Positions 1 through 6,296 of a stretch of DNA of 9,196 nt are shown here, piece by piece. How positions within the stretch are numbered: position 1 is the first letter of the stretch; every line of letters begins with the position of its first letter. The notes below the pieces were generated by a model. It made no database searches and was not told where the DNA came from. It was given only the letters and a program-made list of their open reading frames with translations. The position numbers and the translations under genes were made by a program. The DNA is from Prevotellaceae bacterium (GTDB taxonomy: Bacteria; Bacteroidota; Bacteroidia; Bacteroidales; UBA932): the NCBI GenBank assembly GCA_031285695.1, contig JAITVR010000038.1:1-9196 (forward strand). The letters run 5' to 3'.

Positions 1-181
1 CCTGCCTTTTTTCTAAGTGTTTCTAAAACAGCCATTGAAAAGAAATGTTAAGTTGTACTACGTTGATTGCTGAAAAACCCTGCGAAAGTAATCAATTTTA
101 TTGAAATAGAAAAATGGAAGGGGGGGAAATTTGAGGCTCACAAGCTGCTGCGCTAAGCAAAAAGATAGCAATAGCTGCTAA
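1..181. other. Intergenic region at left edge, no gene seen
   Basis: This AT-rich stretch lies beyond the terminator that follows rhaT. I found no convincing coding frame, RNA gene or repeat in it. It has a run of seven G's near 120-127. It may hold the upstream region of a gene beyond the left edge, but no promoter can be assigned with confidence. Confidence 0.5.
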
Positions 182-215
182 AAAAAGCGGAAATGTTTTT
201 ACATTTCCGCTTTTT
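182..215 (-). terminator. Perfect hairpin terminator after rhaT
   Basis: The arms 182-196 and 201-215 are exact reverse complements: a 15-bp stem around a TTTT loop, with core GCGGAAATGT / ACATTTCCGC. The stem is flanked by A's on the left and T's on the right, so on the minus strand it ends in a U-run. It begins 18 bp after the rhaT stop codon and therefore closes the rha transcription unit. Its symmetry means it could also stop plus-strand transcription entering from the left. Confidence 0.85.
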
Positions 216-233
216 CCTAAAAACTTGAGTTGC

Positions 234-1280
234 TTACACCATGACCCTATTCAAAATTTCGGGCAGCAGGGTCGAAAGCACCAGCACCAGCAAACCCGCC
301 ACCAGCACAATGATGGTTTTGCGGCTCACGCCCTTCCACTCCTTGAGCCAAATGCCCCAAAAGTTGGCGCAAAGAATGTTGAACGACATCAAGATGCTCC
401 AGCTGAAGGCAAGCATTACCGGGCTTTCGGCCAAAAAGTGCTTGCCCATGCCCTGTCCAAAAAACTGCATGTACCACAGCGCACCCGCCAAGGCGCAAAA
501 CAGCACGTTGTTGAGCAGCACTTTGCCCGGCACATTCACGTAGTCGCCTATGGTTTTGTTCTTGATGTTTTGGAAAAGACAATACACCAAGTTGGTAAAA
601 AATCCGCCGAGCGTAACCAAAAAGGTAACGGGATTTTGTGCAAACAAGCCATGGCAACCATTTGCCAACGCTGCCTGCTTAATGGGCTCGCCGGCCTCCA
701 AGCCAAGGCTGAAGCACGCGCTCATAAAGCCTGCAACGAGCGCAATAATCAAGCCTTTTTTCAGCGCAAACTCCTTTACCGCCTCACGCTTTTGCTCCTC
801 CGTCATGCTTTGCGACTTGAGGCTTCCGGCGTAGCCAATAATGGCAATGGCAGCAATGGCCACGGCCACACCTGCAATCAGAATCCAACCTTCGGGCGAG
901 TCCAACAGATTTTCGCCCTTGAGAATGGGTGGCAGCAGCGTACCAAAGGCGGCGCAGGTGCCGTAGCCCAGCGACTGCCCAAGCGCCACGCCCAGGTAGC
1001 GCATGCCCAAGCCAAAGGTCAAGCCGCCGATGCCCCACAGCGCGCCGTAAAACATGGCCTTGCCGGCAGCAGCGCCATCGCTCGAAATGATGTTGAGAAA
1101 AGTTTCGGACGGAAGAAACAGGTACGCCCCCAAAAAGGGAACAACCAACCACGCAAACACGCCCTGCACTATCCAAAACGACTCCCACGACCACGATTTT
1201 ACCTTGTTGATAGGCACGTAAAAGCTGGAGGTGGCAAAGCAACCTACAGCAATGATGATAAGACCAAGAAAGATGTTCAT
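234..1280 (-). CDS. rhaT: L-rhamnose-proton symporter RhaT
   Basis: This is an inner-membrane permease that imports L-rhamnose with a proton, the entry step for the RhaA and RhaB enzymes encoded upstream. The 348-residue product is close to the roughly 344 residues of E. coli RhaT. I recognise family segments: FYVPINKVKSWSWE near residues 20-33, GALWGIGG and GMRYLG at about 79-97, LWYMQFF at 268-274 and LKEW at 312-315. About ten hydrophobic segments are visible, at roughly 3-22, 36-56, 72-92, 97-118, 131-152, 174-194, 217-237, 254-274, 286-311 and 322-340. The ATG at 1280 begins directly with the first membrane segment; no clear Shine-Dalgarno precedes it. It is the last gene of the locus, 107 bp after rhaA and just before a strong terminator. 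The function rests on family resemblance, which is strong. Confidence 0.95.
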   Translation of the reverse strand: MNIFLGLIIIAVGCFATSSFYVPINKVKSWSWESFWIVQGVFAWLVVPFLGAYLFLPSETFLNIISSDGAAAGKAMFYGALWGIGGLTFGLGMRYLGVALGQSLGYGTCAAFGTLLPPILKGENLLDSPEGWILIAGVAVAIAAIAIIGYAGSLKSQSMTEEQKREAVKEFALKKGLIIALVAGFMSACFSLGLEAGEPIKQAALANGCHGLFAQNPVTFLVTLGGFFTNLVYCLFQNIKNKTIGDYVNVPGKVLLNNVLFCALAGALWYMQFFGQGMGKHFLAESPVMLAFSWSILMSFNILCANFWGIWLKEWKGVSRKTIIVLVAGLLVLVLSTLLPEILNRVMV

Positions 1281-1286
1281 GAGTTG

Positions 1287-1378
1287 AAAGTTTGTAAAGT
1301 TTATAATGTTCTTAAAGCTTAAAAGTTTGTAAAGTTCGTTGAGCTACTTTCAACTTTATGAACTTTACAAACTTTACG
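1287..1378. repeat. AAGTTTGTAAAGTT intergenic repeat with 9-bp tandem units
   Basis: Nearly the whole rhaA-rhaT spacer is repetitive. AAGTTTGTAAAGTT occurs at 1288-1301 and again within 1323-1337. A 15-bp exact inverted copy, GAACTTTACAAACTT, lies at 1360-1374. On the right are three tandem 9-bp units of the form AACTTTANN (1352-1378). The RNA could fold 1323-1337 against 1360-1374 with a 22-nt loop. No coding role is seen, and short frames over it only read out the repeat. Confidence 0.75.
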
Positions 1379-1387
1379 AACTTGAGT

Positions 1388-2641
1388 TTACCTCTTGCTC
1401 AGCACTTCCTTTTCGTACCGTCCGATTTCGGCAATGTACTCCTCGGCAGGAGCCACGCCGTTCTTTAGGCAGAAGTAGTCGTACACGGCATTCCACGGCA
1501 GGGCTTTTGCTTCTTCCAGCAGCGCAAGGCGCTCAAAGAATTTGCCTTCGGCCTCGTACTTGCGCAGCGTGGCAATGGGTTCGAGCAGCGCCTGCAAAAA
1601 CGCCTTTTGCGTAGCGCGGCTGCCCACCACGTAGGCGCCAATGCGGTTGATGGAAGCATCGAAGTAGTCTAGGCCAATGTTTACGCGGGGCAAAGCCTCG
1701 GCGCGCACAATTTCCTGCGCCAGCATTTGCACGCTATCGTTCAAAATCACCACGTGGTCGCTGTCCCAACGCACGGGGCGGCTTACGTGCAGCATAATTT
1801 CGGGCGTGTAAAGCAGCAGCGACGAAATTTTGTCGTAAATTTCTTCGGTAGGGTGGAAGTGCCCCATGTCGAGCGTAGCCATAATGCCGTTTTTCACCGC
1901 GTAGCCCATGTAAAATTCATGCGAACCTACGGTAAAGCTTTCCAAACCTACACCAAACACCTTGCTTTCCACCGCGTCTTTTACGTTAGAAAATTTGTTA
2001 GCAAAAATTCTGTCGAGCGAATCCTTTAGGTTTTGGCGGTACAATAATCTATCAACCGTCAAGTCCTTTGAGCCATCGTGCACCCACAGGTTGTGGCAGG
2101 CTTTTGAGCCCAGCTGCTTGCCCATTTCGTCGGCAATGCGGCGGCTGCGAATGGTGTGCTCTACCCAAAAATCGCGAATGCCCTTATCGCGGTGCGACAG
2201 CGATTGGTCGCCGCTTTTGGGGTGCGAAAAGCTGGTGCTGTTGAAGTCCAGCTTCATGTTGTTATCCTTTGCCCAGTCAATCCACGATTGAAAATGCTTG
2301 GGTTCAATTTGGTCGCGGTCCACCTTTTGTCCGCCAAAGTCGCCGTAAATGGCGTGAATGTTCAAGCGGTGGCTGCCCGGAATAAGCGACACAGCTTTTT
2401 CCACATCTTTGCGCAGCTCCTGCATGTTGCGCGCCTTGCCCGGGTAGTTGCCCGTGGCCTGAATGCCGCCGCTGAGCTGTCCGTCGGGGTTTTCAAATCC
2501 CGTAACATCGTCGGCCTGCCAGCAGTGCAGCGATAGGGAAACTTTTTGCAGCGCAGCAAGCGCCTTTTCTGTGTCAATGCCCAGCGCAGCGTAGCGCTCC
2601 TTTGCAGCCTCGTAGGCTTGTTGAATTTTTTGTTCGTTCAT
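1388..2641 (-). CDS. rhaA: L-rhamnose isomerase RhaA
   Basis: This cytoplasmic metal-dependent enzyme interconverts L-rhamnose and L-rhamnulose, the first catabolic step after import. The product is 417 residues, against about 419 in E. coli, and is collinear with that enzyme. Diagnostic stretches are GGIQATGNYPGKARN (58-72), AVESKVFGVGLESFTVGS (223-240), GHFHPTE (260-266), HVSRPVRWDSDH (285-296) and LDYFDASINR (324-333). By family comparison, H261, D293 and D295 match the annotated catalytic-metal ligands, and E234, D258, H285 and D325 are conserved acidic or histidine positions in the barrel. All are present, so the enzyme looks intact. The start is ATG at 2641; the first residues, EQKIQQAYEAAKERYAALGI, match the usual N terminus. 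It lies between the propeller gene and rhaT, with repeat-filled spacers on both sides. Confidence 0.97.
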   Translation of the reverse strand: MNEQKIQQAYEAAKERYAALGIDTEKALAALQKVSLSLHCWQADDVTGFENPDGQLSGGIQATGNYPGKARNMQELRKDVEKAVSLIPGSHRLNIHAIYGDFGGQKVDRDQIEPKHFQSWIDWAKDNNMKLDFNSTSFSHPKSGDQSLSHRDKGIRDFWVEHTIRSRRIADEMGKQLGSKACHNLWVHDGSKDLTVDRLLYRQNLKDSLDRIFANKFSNVKDAVESKVFGVGLESFTVGSHEFYMGYAVKNGIMATLDMGHFHPTEEIYDKISSLLLYTPEIMLHVSRPVRWDSDHVVILNDSVQMLAQEIVRAEALPRVNIGLDYFDASINRIGAYVVGSRATQKAFLQALLEPIATLRKYEAEGKFFERLALLEEAKALPWNAVYDYFCLKNGVAPAEEYIAEIGRYEKEVLSKR

Positions 2642-2659
2642 GAGAAAATGGTTTTAATT

Positions 2660-2704
2660 AATTGTTTGAAATCGTTTGAGAGTTTAAAATCGTTGAATTG
2701 TTTG
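2660..2704. repeat. Nested direct repeats upstream of rhaA
   Basis: The segment has an A-B-B-A layout of short direct repeats. AATTGTTTG occurs at 2660-2668 and 2696-2704, and AAATCGTT at 2669-2676 and 2687-2694. It sits 18 bp upstream of the rhaA start codon, so it is part of the presumed leader of rhaA. Its composition resembles the low-complexity spacer repeats elsewhere in this window, but the sequence differs from them. Confidence 0.5.
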
Positions 2705-2713
2705 TTAACCCAC

Positions 2714-2798
2714 GTCATAGCGAGCGGGTTTAGCGAAGCAATCTCATGCCTTTGTCTTGAGATTGCCACGTCGCTCATTCTTCGCTCCTCGCAATGAC
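2714..2798. repeat. Imperfect inverted repeat between propeller gene and rhaA
   Basis: Arm 2714-2745 begins GTCATAGCGAG and ends GCAATCTC. Read on the other strand, arm 2759-2798 begins GTCATTGCGAG and ends GCAATCTC, with a longer and partly different middle. The two ends pair almost perfectly around a 13-nt loop. From memory, GTCATTGCGAGG...GCAATCTC elements recur between genes in many bacterial genomes; I could not search for them here. In transcripts the arms would form an extended hairpin upstream of rhaA. Confidence 0.75.
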
Positions 2799-2890
2799 GG
2801 TAGAAAGCTTGCGGTGGAGTTTTTCTTTTAATTTTTAATTCCTAATTTTTAATTGTATCGCCTCGCTCCTCGCAATGACGGTAGAAAGCT
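2782..2890. repeat. 28-bp direct repeat pair, second copy overlapping a stop codon
   Basis: A 28-bp sequence at 2782-2809, starting TCGCTCCTCGCAATGACGG and ending GAAAGCT, recurs exactly at 2863-2890. The first copy overlaps the right arm of the inverted repeat at 2714-2798. The second is a solitary half-element whose last two bases fall within the TAG stop codon (2889-2891) of the propeller gene. This suggests duplication or insertion of one repeat arm right up to the end of the gene. Confidence 0.8.
2829..2854. repeat. Short AT-rich direct repeat
   Basis: TAATTTTTAATT occurs at 2829-2840 and again at 2843-2854, separated by CC. It lies between the two copies of the 28-bp repeat. It may be simple low-complexity AT sequence, or a further small spacer-repeat family. 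Confidence 0.45.
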
Positions 2891-4100
2891 ACTTAATTTT
2901 GTACGCCATTAGCGCATTGCCGTGGCGCAGGTACAGCACTCCTTTATATATAACAGGGTGCGCCCAGTGCTGATTTGTTCCTTTTGTTATTGAGAATTTG
3001 CTTACCACATCAAACTTTTCGGGTGTGGCGCGCACCAAGGCCAGCGTGCCGTTGTCGGCGTAGCAGTACAGCATGCCATCGGCAGCAATGATGGCGCCGG
3101 CGGGTAGCGAGCGGTCTTCGTACTGCAGCTTGCCGGTTTTCCAGTCCACGCAGTACCAGCCTTTTTTGTAGTCGCCTGCACCGTAGGCGTAGCTGCCCAG
3201 CTTGAGCATGTGGCCGGTGCGTACATCGAGCTGCGGGGCTGTCCACACCTGCTCCACAGCACGCCCACCGTTGGTTAGCCGCAGCATTACCGAGCCCACC
3301 TTGTAGCTGCTGTTGCAAAGCAGCAGGTTGTCGCCGCCGTACACGGGCGTGTTGGGGTGCTCCATAAAGCGGTTGGTAAAGGGGAACGACCACAGCATTT
3401 TTCCGTTCGCAACATCAATGCCCACCACGTGGTTTCCCGTTATGGTTACCACCTGCGGCACCTGCTGGTCAGCCAAAAAAATGGGGCTACAGTAGCTCGA
3501 TATATCGCCCTTGGCTGCCGAAGACCAAATTAGCTTGCCGTCGTTTTTGTTTACCGCAATAATGTTGTGCTCCGCTCCGCCCGGCGTAAGTATTAGCTTT
3601 TCGCCCACTATGAGCGGCGATTCGTTTACGCCGTACTTGGGAATTTGTCCGGCGTAATCCTTGGTGTAGCTCTTTTTCCAAGCAAGGCTTAGGTCATTTT
3701 GGTTAAAGCACACCACCTCGCCCGTACCGCTTACCACGTATAGCTTTCCGGCGTTGGGAACCACCGAGCCGCGCGTGCCGCTGTAGCTCGCGTCCCACTC
3801 TTCGGCGTACTCTTTTTTGGCAAGCAGCTTTCCGCTCAGGTCAAAAACGAAGAGGAAACCCTTGCCCTCGGTCATTCCCGTAAGGTAAATTTTGTCCTCG
3901 CTCACCGTTACCGATGAGTGCCCCTCGCCCAAGCCCTCGTAGCTCCACAGCAGGTCGGGGCCGGCGGCCGGCCAAGCTTTCAGCAAGCCCGTTTCGGTGT
4001 AAATTCCCGTGCGGTCGTTGCGCCACTCCACGGCATTTTGCGCCGGCAAAAGGTTGCCGAGGAGCAGGAAAGCGAAAAGAATGATAGCTGTTTTTTTCAT
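2889..4100 (-). CDS. Secreted PQQ-type beta-propeller repeat protein
   Basis: This predicted exported protein of 403 residues has a signal peptide: KK at 2-3, then a hydrophobic core at about 4-18 ending LLPAQNA. There is no lipobox cysteine there. The mature part has a degenerate WRNDRTGIY motif (26-34) and PELLW-like PDLLW (48-52). Blade motifs of the PQQ/quinoprotein-like propeller follow at about 85-96, 180-193 (AVNKNDGKLIW), 226-237 (GIDVANGKMLW) and 316-326. BamB and PQQ dehydrogenases share this fold, but I see no basis for calling it either one, nor for claiming that it binds PQQ. The ATG at 4100 is chosen because an in-frame extension to 4166 would translate intergenic repeat DNA and precede the signal peptide. 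Its place between rhaB and rhaA suggests co-expression with rhamnose use, perhaps in the periplasm; that is inference. The stop codon TAG overlaps a repeat. Confidence 0.85.
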   Translation of the reverse strand: MKKTAIILFAFLLLGNLLPAQNAVEWRNDRTGIYTETGLLKAWPAAGPDLLWSYEGLGEGHSSVTVSEDKIYLTGMTEGKGFLFVFDLSGKLLAKKEYAEEWDASYSGTRGSVVPNAGKLYVVSGTGEVVCFNQNDLSLAWKKSYTKDYAGQIPKYGVNESPLIVGEKLILTPGGAEHNIIAVNKNDGKLIWSSAAKGDISSYCSPIFLADQQVPQVVTITGNHVVGIDVANGKMLWSFPFTNRFMEHPNTPVYGGDNLLLCNSSYKVGSVMLRLTNGGRAVEQVWTAPQLDVRTGHMLKLGSYAYGAGDYKKGWYCVDWKTGKLQYEDRSLPAGAIIAADGMLYCYADNGTLALVRATPEKFDVVSKFSITKGTNQHWAHPVIYKGVLYLRHGNALMAYKIK

Positions 4101-4124
4101 GATTTCTATAAAATGTATCCTTTT

Positions 4125-4213
4125 GTCATGCTGAACGAAGTGAAGCATCTCAAGTTGTGGTAACATATCGTCATAAGTGCAAACACGAGATTCTTCGCTC
4201 TGCTCAGAATGAC
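4125..4213. repeat. Inverted repeat between rhaB and propeller gene
   Basis: Arm 4125-4151 starts GTCATGCTGAACGAAG and ends ATCTC. Arm 4187-4213, read on the other strand, starts GTCATTCTGAGC and also ends ATCTC. By hand alignment, 21 of 27 positions match. The arms are separated by 35 bp. Elements of this type translate into peptides such as EMLHFVQHD, which I recall from spurious hypothetical proteins in several phyla; no search was possible. It differs from the inverted repeat at 2714-2798 but shares the GTCAT start and ATCTC end. Confidence 0.75.
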
Positions 4214-4247
4214 AACGGGCAGCGTTCGTACTCCGCGGGGCGAGAAC

Positions 4248-4278
4248 ATTGCCTACTGCCTATTGTGTATTGCCTACT
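4248..4278. repeat. ATTGCCTACT repeat just after rhaB
   Basis: ATTGCCTACT occurs at 4248-4257 and 4269-4278, a 21-bp period, with a partial unit GCCTATT at 4258-4264 between them. The array ends 4 bp from the rhaB stop codon. No hairpin with a T-run is present, so I do not read it as a terminator. Confidence 0.55.
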
Positions 4279-4282
4279 TGTT

Positions 4283-5755
4283 TTACTCCACTACCGTCAA
4301 AAACTTTTTAAACGCCGCTGCCCAAGCCTCGGCGTCCTGCGGCTGATAGACATCGGGCTGCACCGAGGCACGAATTACGGCGCGCGCCTCGTCCACCGAC
4401 TTTACGCAGCCGGCCGCCATGGCCTGCACCATAATGTTGCCAATGGCCGTGGCCTCGGCGGGGCCTGCCATTACGGGTATGCCAATGGCGTTTGCGGTAA
4501 GCTGGTTGAGCAGCGCGTTCTTGGCGCCACCGCCTATTACGTGCAGCTTTTCTATGGGGTGCGAGGCAAAATCCTTCAGCTTTTCGAGCGTGTAGCGGTA
4601 CTTCATGGCCAGGCTATCGAAAATGCAGCGCACAAACTCCGCATCGGTGGCGGGTGCCTCCTGCTTGGTGCGCTCGCAGTAGGCCACAATGGCCTTGGTC
4701 ATGCTGGCAGGGTTGGCAAATTCGGGCGCATCGGGGTCAACAAAAAAGCGGAACGGAAACTCCGACTTTGCCATGTCAACTAATTCGGGGTAGGTGTAGT
4801 CCTTGTGCTTTGCCCACTCTACCTTGCAGCGTTCGAGCAGCCACAGGCCTGTAATATTTTTGAGAAAACGAATGGTGCCGCCCACGCCACCCTCGTTGGT
4901 GTAGTTAAACTTGTACGACTCGTCGTTAATAATCGGTTTTTTGCTCTCCAAGCCCATGAGCGACCAGGTGCCGGAGCTGAGGTAGGCAAAGTTTTCGCCC
5001 TGCGCCGGCACGGCCAGCACGGCCGAAGCCGTATCGTGCGTGCCCACCGCCACCAAGGGAATTTGCGCCATGCCGGTTTCTTCGGCAACTTCGGCCGTCA
5101 GCTTTCCAACTTCCTCGCCGGGCATAATGAGCGGCTGCATGAGCTCGGGCGAAACGCCCATGGCCTCCAGCAGCTTCTTTTCAAACTGCATGGTGCGCGG
5201 GTTGAACAGCTGCGAGGTGGTGGCAAAGGTAAACTCGCAGCGCTTTTTTCCTGTCAAAAAATAGGCCAACAAATCGGGAATAAAAAGCAGGCTTTTGGCC
5301 ACATCAACCAGCGGCGAGCCGTTTTGCTTGAGCGCAAAAAGCTGAAAAATGGAGTTGAAGTTCATAACCTGAATGCCGGTGGCCTCATATACCTCGCGGC
5401 GCGGCATTTTTTCGGCAAAGTACTTTTCGGGCATGCCGTTGGTGTGCGGGTCGCGGTAGGCGTAGGGAATGCCGAGCAGCGCGCCGTCCTTGTCCAGCAG
5501 GCCAAAGTCCACGCCCCAGGTATCAATGCCCACCGAGGTGGGCGTAACGCCCGACTTTACGCAGGTGCGCAGCCCCTCCTTAAGGTTTTCTAAGAGTGAA
5601 AAAATATTCCAGTGAAAATGCTTGCCCACCTGAATGGGGCCGTTGGGAAATCGCGTGAGCTCCTGCATGTGCAGCTTGCCGTTTTCGAGCGTTCCTAAAA
5701 TGCTGCGCCCGCTCGTGGCGCCAAGGTCAAAGGCTAGAAATGTGTGCTGTGCCAT
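4283..5755 (-). CDS. rhaB: Rhamnulokinase RhaB
   Basis: This cytoplasmic FGGY-family sugar kinase phosphorylates L-rhamnulose with ATP to give L-rhamnulose 1-phosphate. The product is 490 residues, near the 489 of E. coli RhaB. The N-terminal ATPase motif FDLGATSGR spans 9-17. Substrate-domain signatures are GIDTWGVDFGLLD (76-88) and YRDPHTNGM (100-108). HDTASAV (240-246) contains D241, the expected catalytic base. It is followed by YLSSGTWSLMG (258-268), TNEGG (286-290), FLKNITGLWLLER (297-309), the nucleotide-binding VIGGGAKNALLNQL (406-419) and GPAEATAIGN (431-440). Nothing essential is missing. The ATG at 5755 places the first motif at the normal distance from the start. It is the promoter-proximal gene of the rha locus, 182 bp ahead of the propeller gene. 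Its product requires an aldolase that is not encoded in this window. Confidence 0.96.
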   Translation of the reverse strand: MAQHTFLAFDLGATSGRSILGTLENGKLHMQELTRFPNGPIQVGKHFHWNIFSLLENLKEGLRTCVKSGVTPTSVGIDTWGVDFGLLDKDGALLGIPYAYRDPHTNGMPEKYFAEKMPRREVYEATGIQVMNFNSIFQLFALKQNGSPLVDVAKSLLFIPDLLAYFLTGKKRCEFTFATTSQLFNPRTMQFEKKLLEAMGVSPELMQPLIMPGEEVGKLTAEVAEETGMAQIPLVAVGTHDTASAVLAVPAQGENFAYLSSGTWSLMGLESKKPIINDESYKFNYTNEGGVGGTIRFLKNITGLWLLERCKVEWAKHKDYTYPELVDMAKSEFPFRFFVDPDAPEFANPASMTKAIVAYCERTKQEAPATDAEFVRCIFDSLAMKYRYTLEKLKDFASHPIEKLHVIGGGAKNALLNQLTANAIGIPVMAGPAEATAIGNIMVQAMAAGCVKSVDEARAVIRASVQPDVYQPQDAEAWAAAFKKFLTVVE

Positions 5756-5858
5756 AGTTCGTTTTTTTGATGTGAGCTAAGTTATGAAAAATATTTATAA
5801 CAACGAGTAAAAAGGGTAAAATAAGTTGGATTTATTGATTATAGTTCGGCATAGCTGC
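5756..5858 (-). promoter_or_regulatory. Probable promoter and leader region of the rha genes
   Basis: This 103-bp AT-rich gap lies between the rhaB start and the terminator of the next cluster, so a promoter for rhaB should be here. On the minus strand there is a box TAACTTAG, one mismatch from the Bacteroidota -7 consensus TAnnTTTG, with a TTG 16 bp upstream. That spacing is shorter than usual. TATTTTTC is another one-mismatch candidate. No convincing operator dyad, riboswitch or Shine-Dalgarno was seen. Only the region, not the exact promoter, is supported. Confidence 0.4.
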
Positions 5859-5896
5859 AACAAAAAAGTCAAGGCAGCAACCTTGACTTTTTTGTT
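5859..5896 (-). terminator. Perfect hairpin terminator after the thioesterase gene
   Basis: Arms 5859-5874 and 5881-5896 are exact reverse complements: a 16-bp stem with core AGTCAAGG / CCTTGACT and a CAGCAA loop. A and T runs at the base give a U-run in either direction. The stem touches the thioesterase stop codon (5897-5899). It ends the acpP-fabF-rnc-thioesterase unit and insulates the rhaB promoter behind it. Confidence 0.88.
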
Positions 5897-6292
5897 TTAT
5901 TCCTCCACCACCATCTTCTCTCGCCATTCGGGCTTTATGAGCACCGACTGCTGCGTGCGCTTGCTAAAGCCCGACAGCACCGAGTAGCTGCTCACGCGCA
6001 CCTCGCCGTTGGTGGTGTCCACCACTTCCTGCCGCATTTTTATGCTGCGCTCGCCAATGCCCACCACGCGGGTGCGCACGGCAATGGAATCCTTTAGCTT
6101 GGTTTGAATTTTGTAGTCAGCCTCCACGTGCACCAGCACCACGGTTTCGTCGCGCGCCTCAAAGTCGTCGCCCAACGCCTGCTGCAGGTACTCCACGCGC
6201 CCAAGGTCAAAGTAGTTCCAGTACACAGAGTTGTTCACGTGCCCCATGCCGTCTATATCGCTAAAGCGAATTTGTATAGGAGTGGTTATCAT
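5897..6292 (-). CDS. Hotdog-fold acyl-CoA thioesterase (4HBT/YbgC type)
   Basis: This small cytoplasmic protein of 131 residues is predicted to hydrolyse acyl-CoA or acyl-ACP thioesters. The N-terminal signature RFSDIDGMGHVNNSVYWNYF spans 9-28. It matches the 4-hydroxybenzoyl-CoA thioesterase family, and D14 fits the catalytic aspartate of the DxD motif. The segment after it, LGRVEYLQ, is the usual long hotdog helix. The rest, including VHVEADYK and the R-rich strand region, is typical of the fold. Substrate cannot be told from sequence. The ATG at 6292 is preferred: a longer frame from 6328 would add twelve residues encoded by spacer-repeat DNA and overlap the end of rnc. It follows rnc by 32 bp and ends the acpP-fabF cluster, which suits a lipid-related role. 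Confidence 0.85.
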   Translation of the reverse strand: MITTPIQIRFSDIDGMGHVNNSVYWNYFDLGRVEYLQQALGDDFEARDETVVLVHVEADYKIQTKLKDSIAVRTRVVGIGERSIKMRQEVVDTTNGEVRVSSYSVLSGFSKRTQQSVLIKPEWREKMVVEE

Positions 6293-6296
6293 TTTT

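Noticed and set aside
225..1322. A 365-codon plus-strand open frame opposite rhaT
   Set aside because: Its product is rich in His, Gln, Arg and Lys without recognisable domains. It is the exact antisense of a clear RhaT, and its ends run into the terminator and repeat DNA. It is a GC-driven shadow frame.
1287..1378. Possible CRISPR array from the tandem units
   Set aside because: The units are 9-15 bp, contiguous or inverted, with no unique spacers of regular length and no cas genes nearby.
2889..4100. Calling the propeller protein BamB or a quinoprotein dehydrogenase
   Set aside because: The signal peptide lacks a lipobox cysteine as expected for BamB, and I see no cofactor-binding or catalytic residues of a PQQ dehydrogenase. 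Only the repeat fold is supported.
4101..4166. N-terminal extension of the propeller protein to an ATG at 4166
   Set aside because: The extra 22 residues translate the GTCAT...ATCTC repeat (giving EMLHFVQHD) and would bury the signal peptide internally.
4187..4280. Possible terminator after rhaB
   Set aside because: The inverted repeat has weak, mismatched arms 35 bp apart and no T-run, unlike the two perfect hairpins at 182-215 and 5859-5896.
4805..5593. A 262-codon plus-strand open frame opposite rhaB
   Set aside because: It is fully contained within a well-conserved kinase gene on the other strand. Its composition is low-complexity His/Gln/Arg and it matches no family I know.
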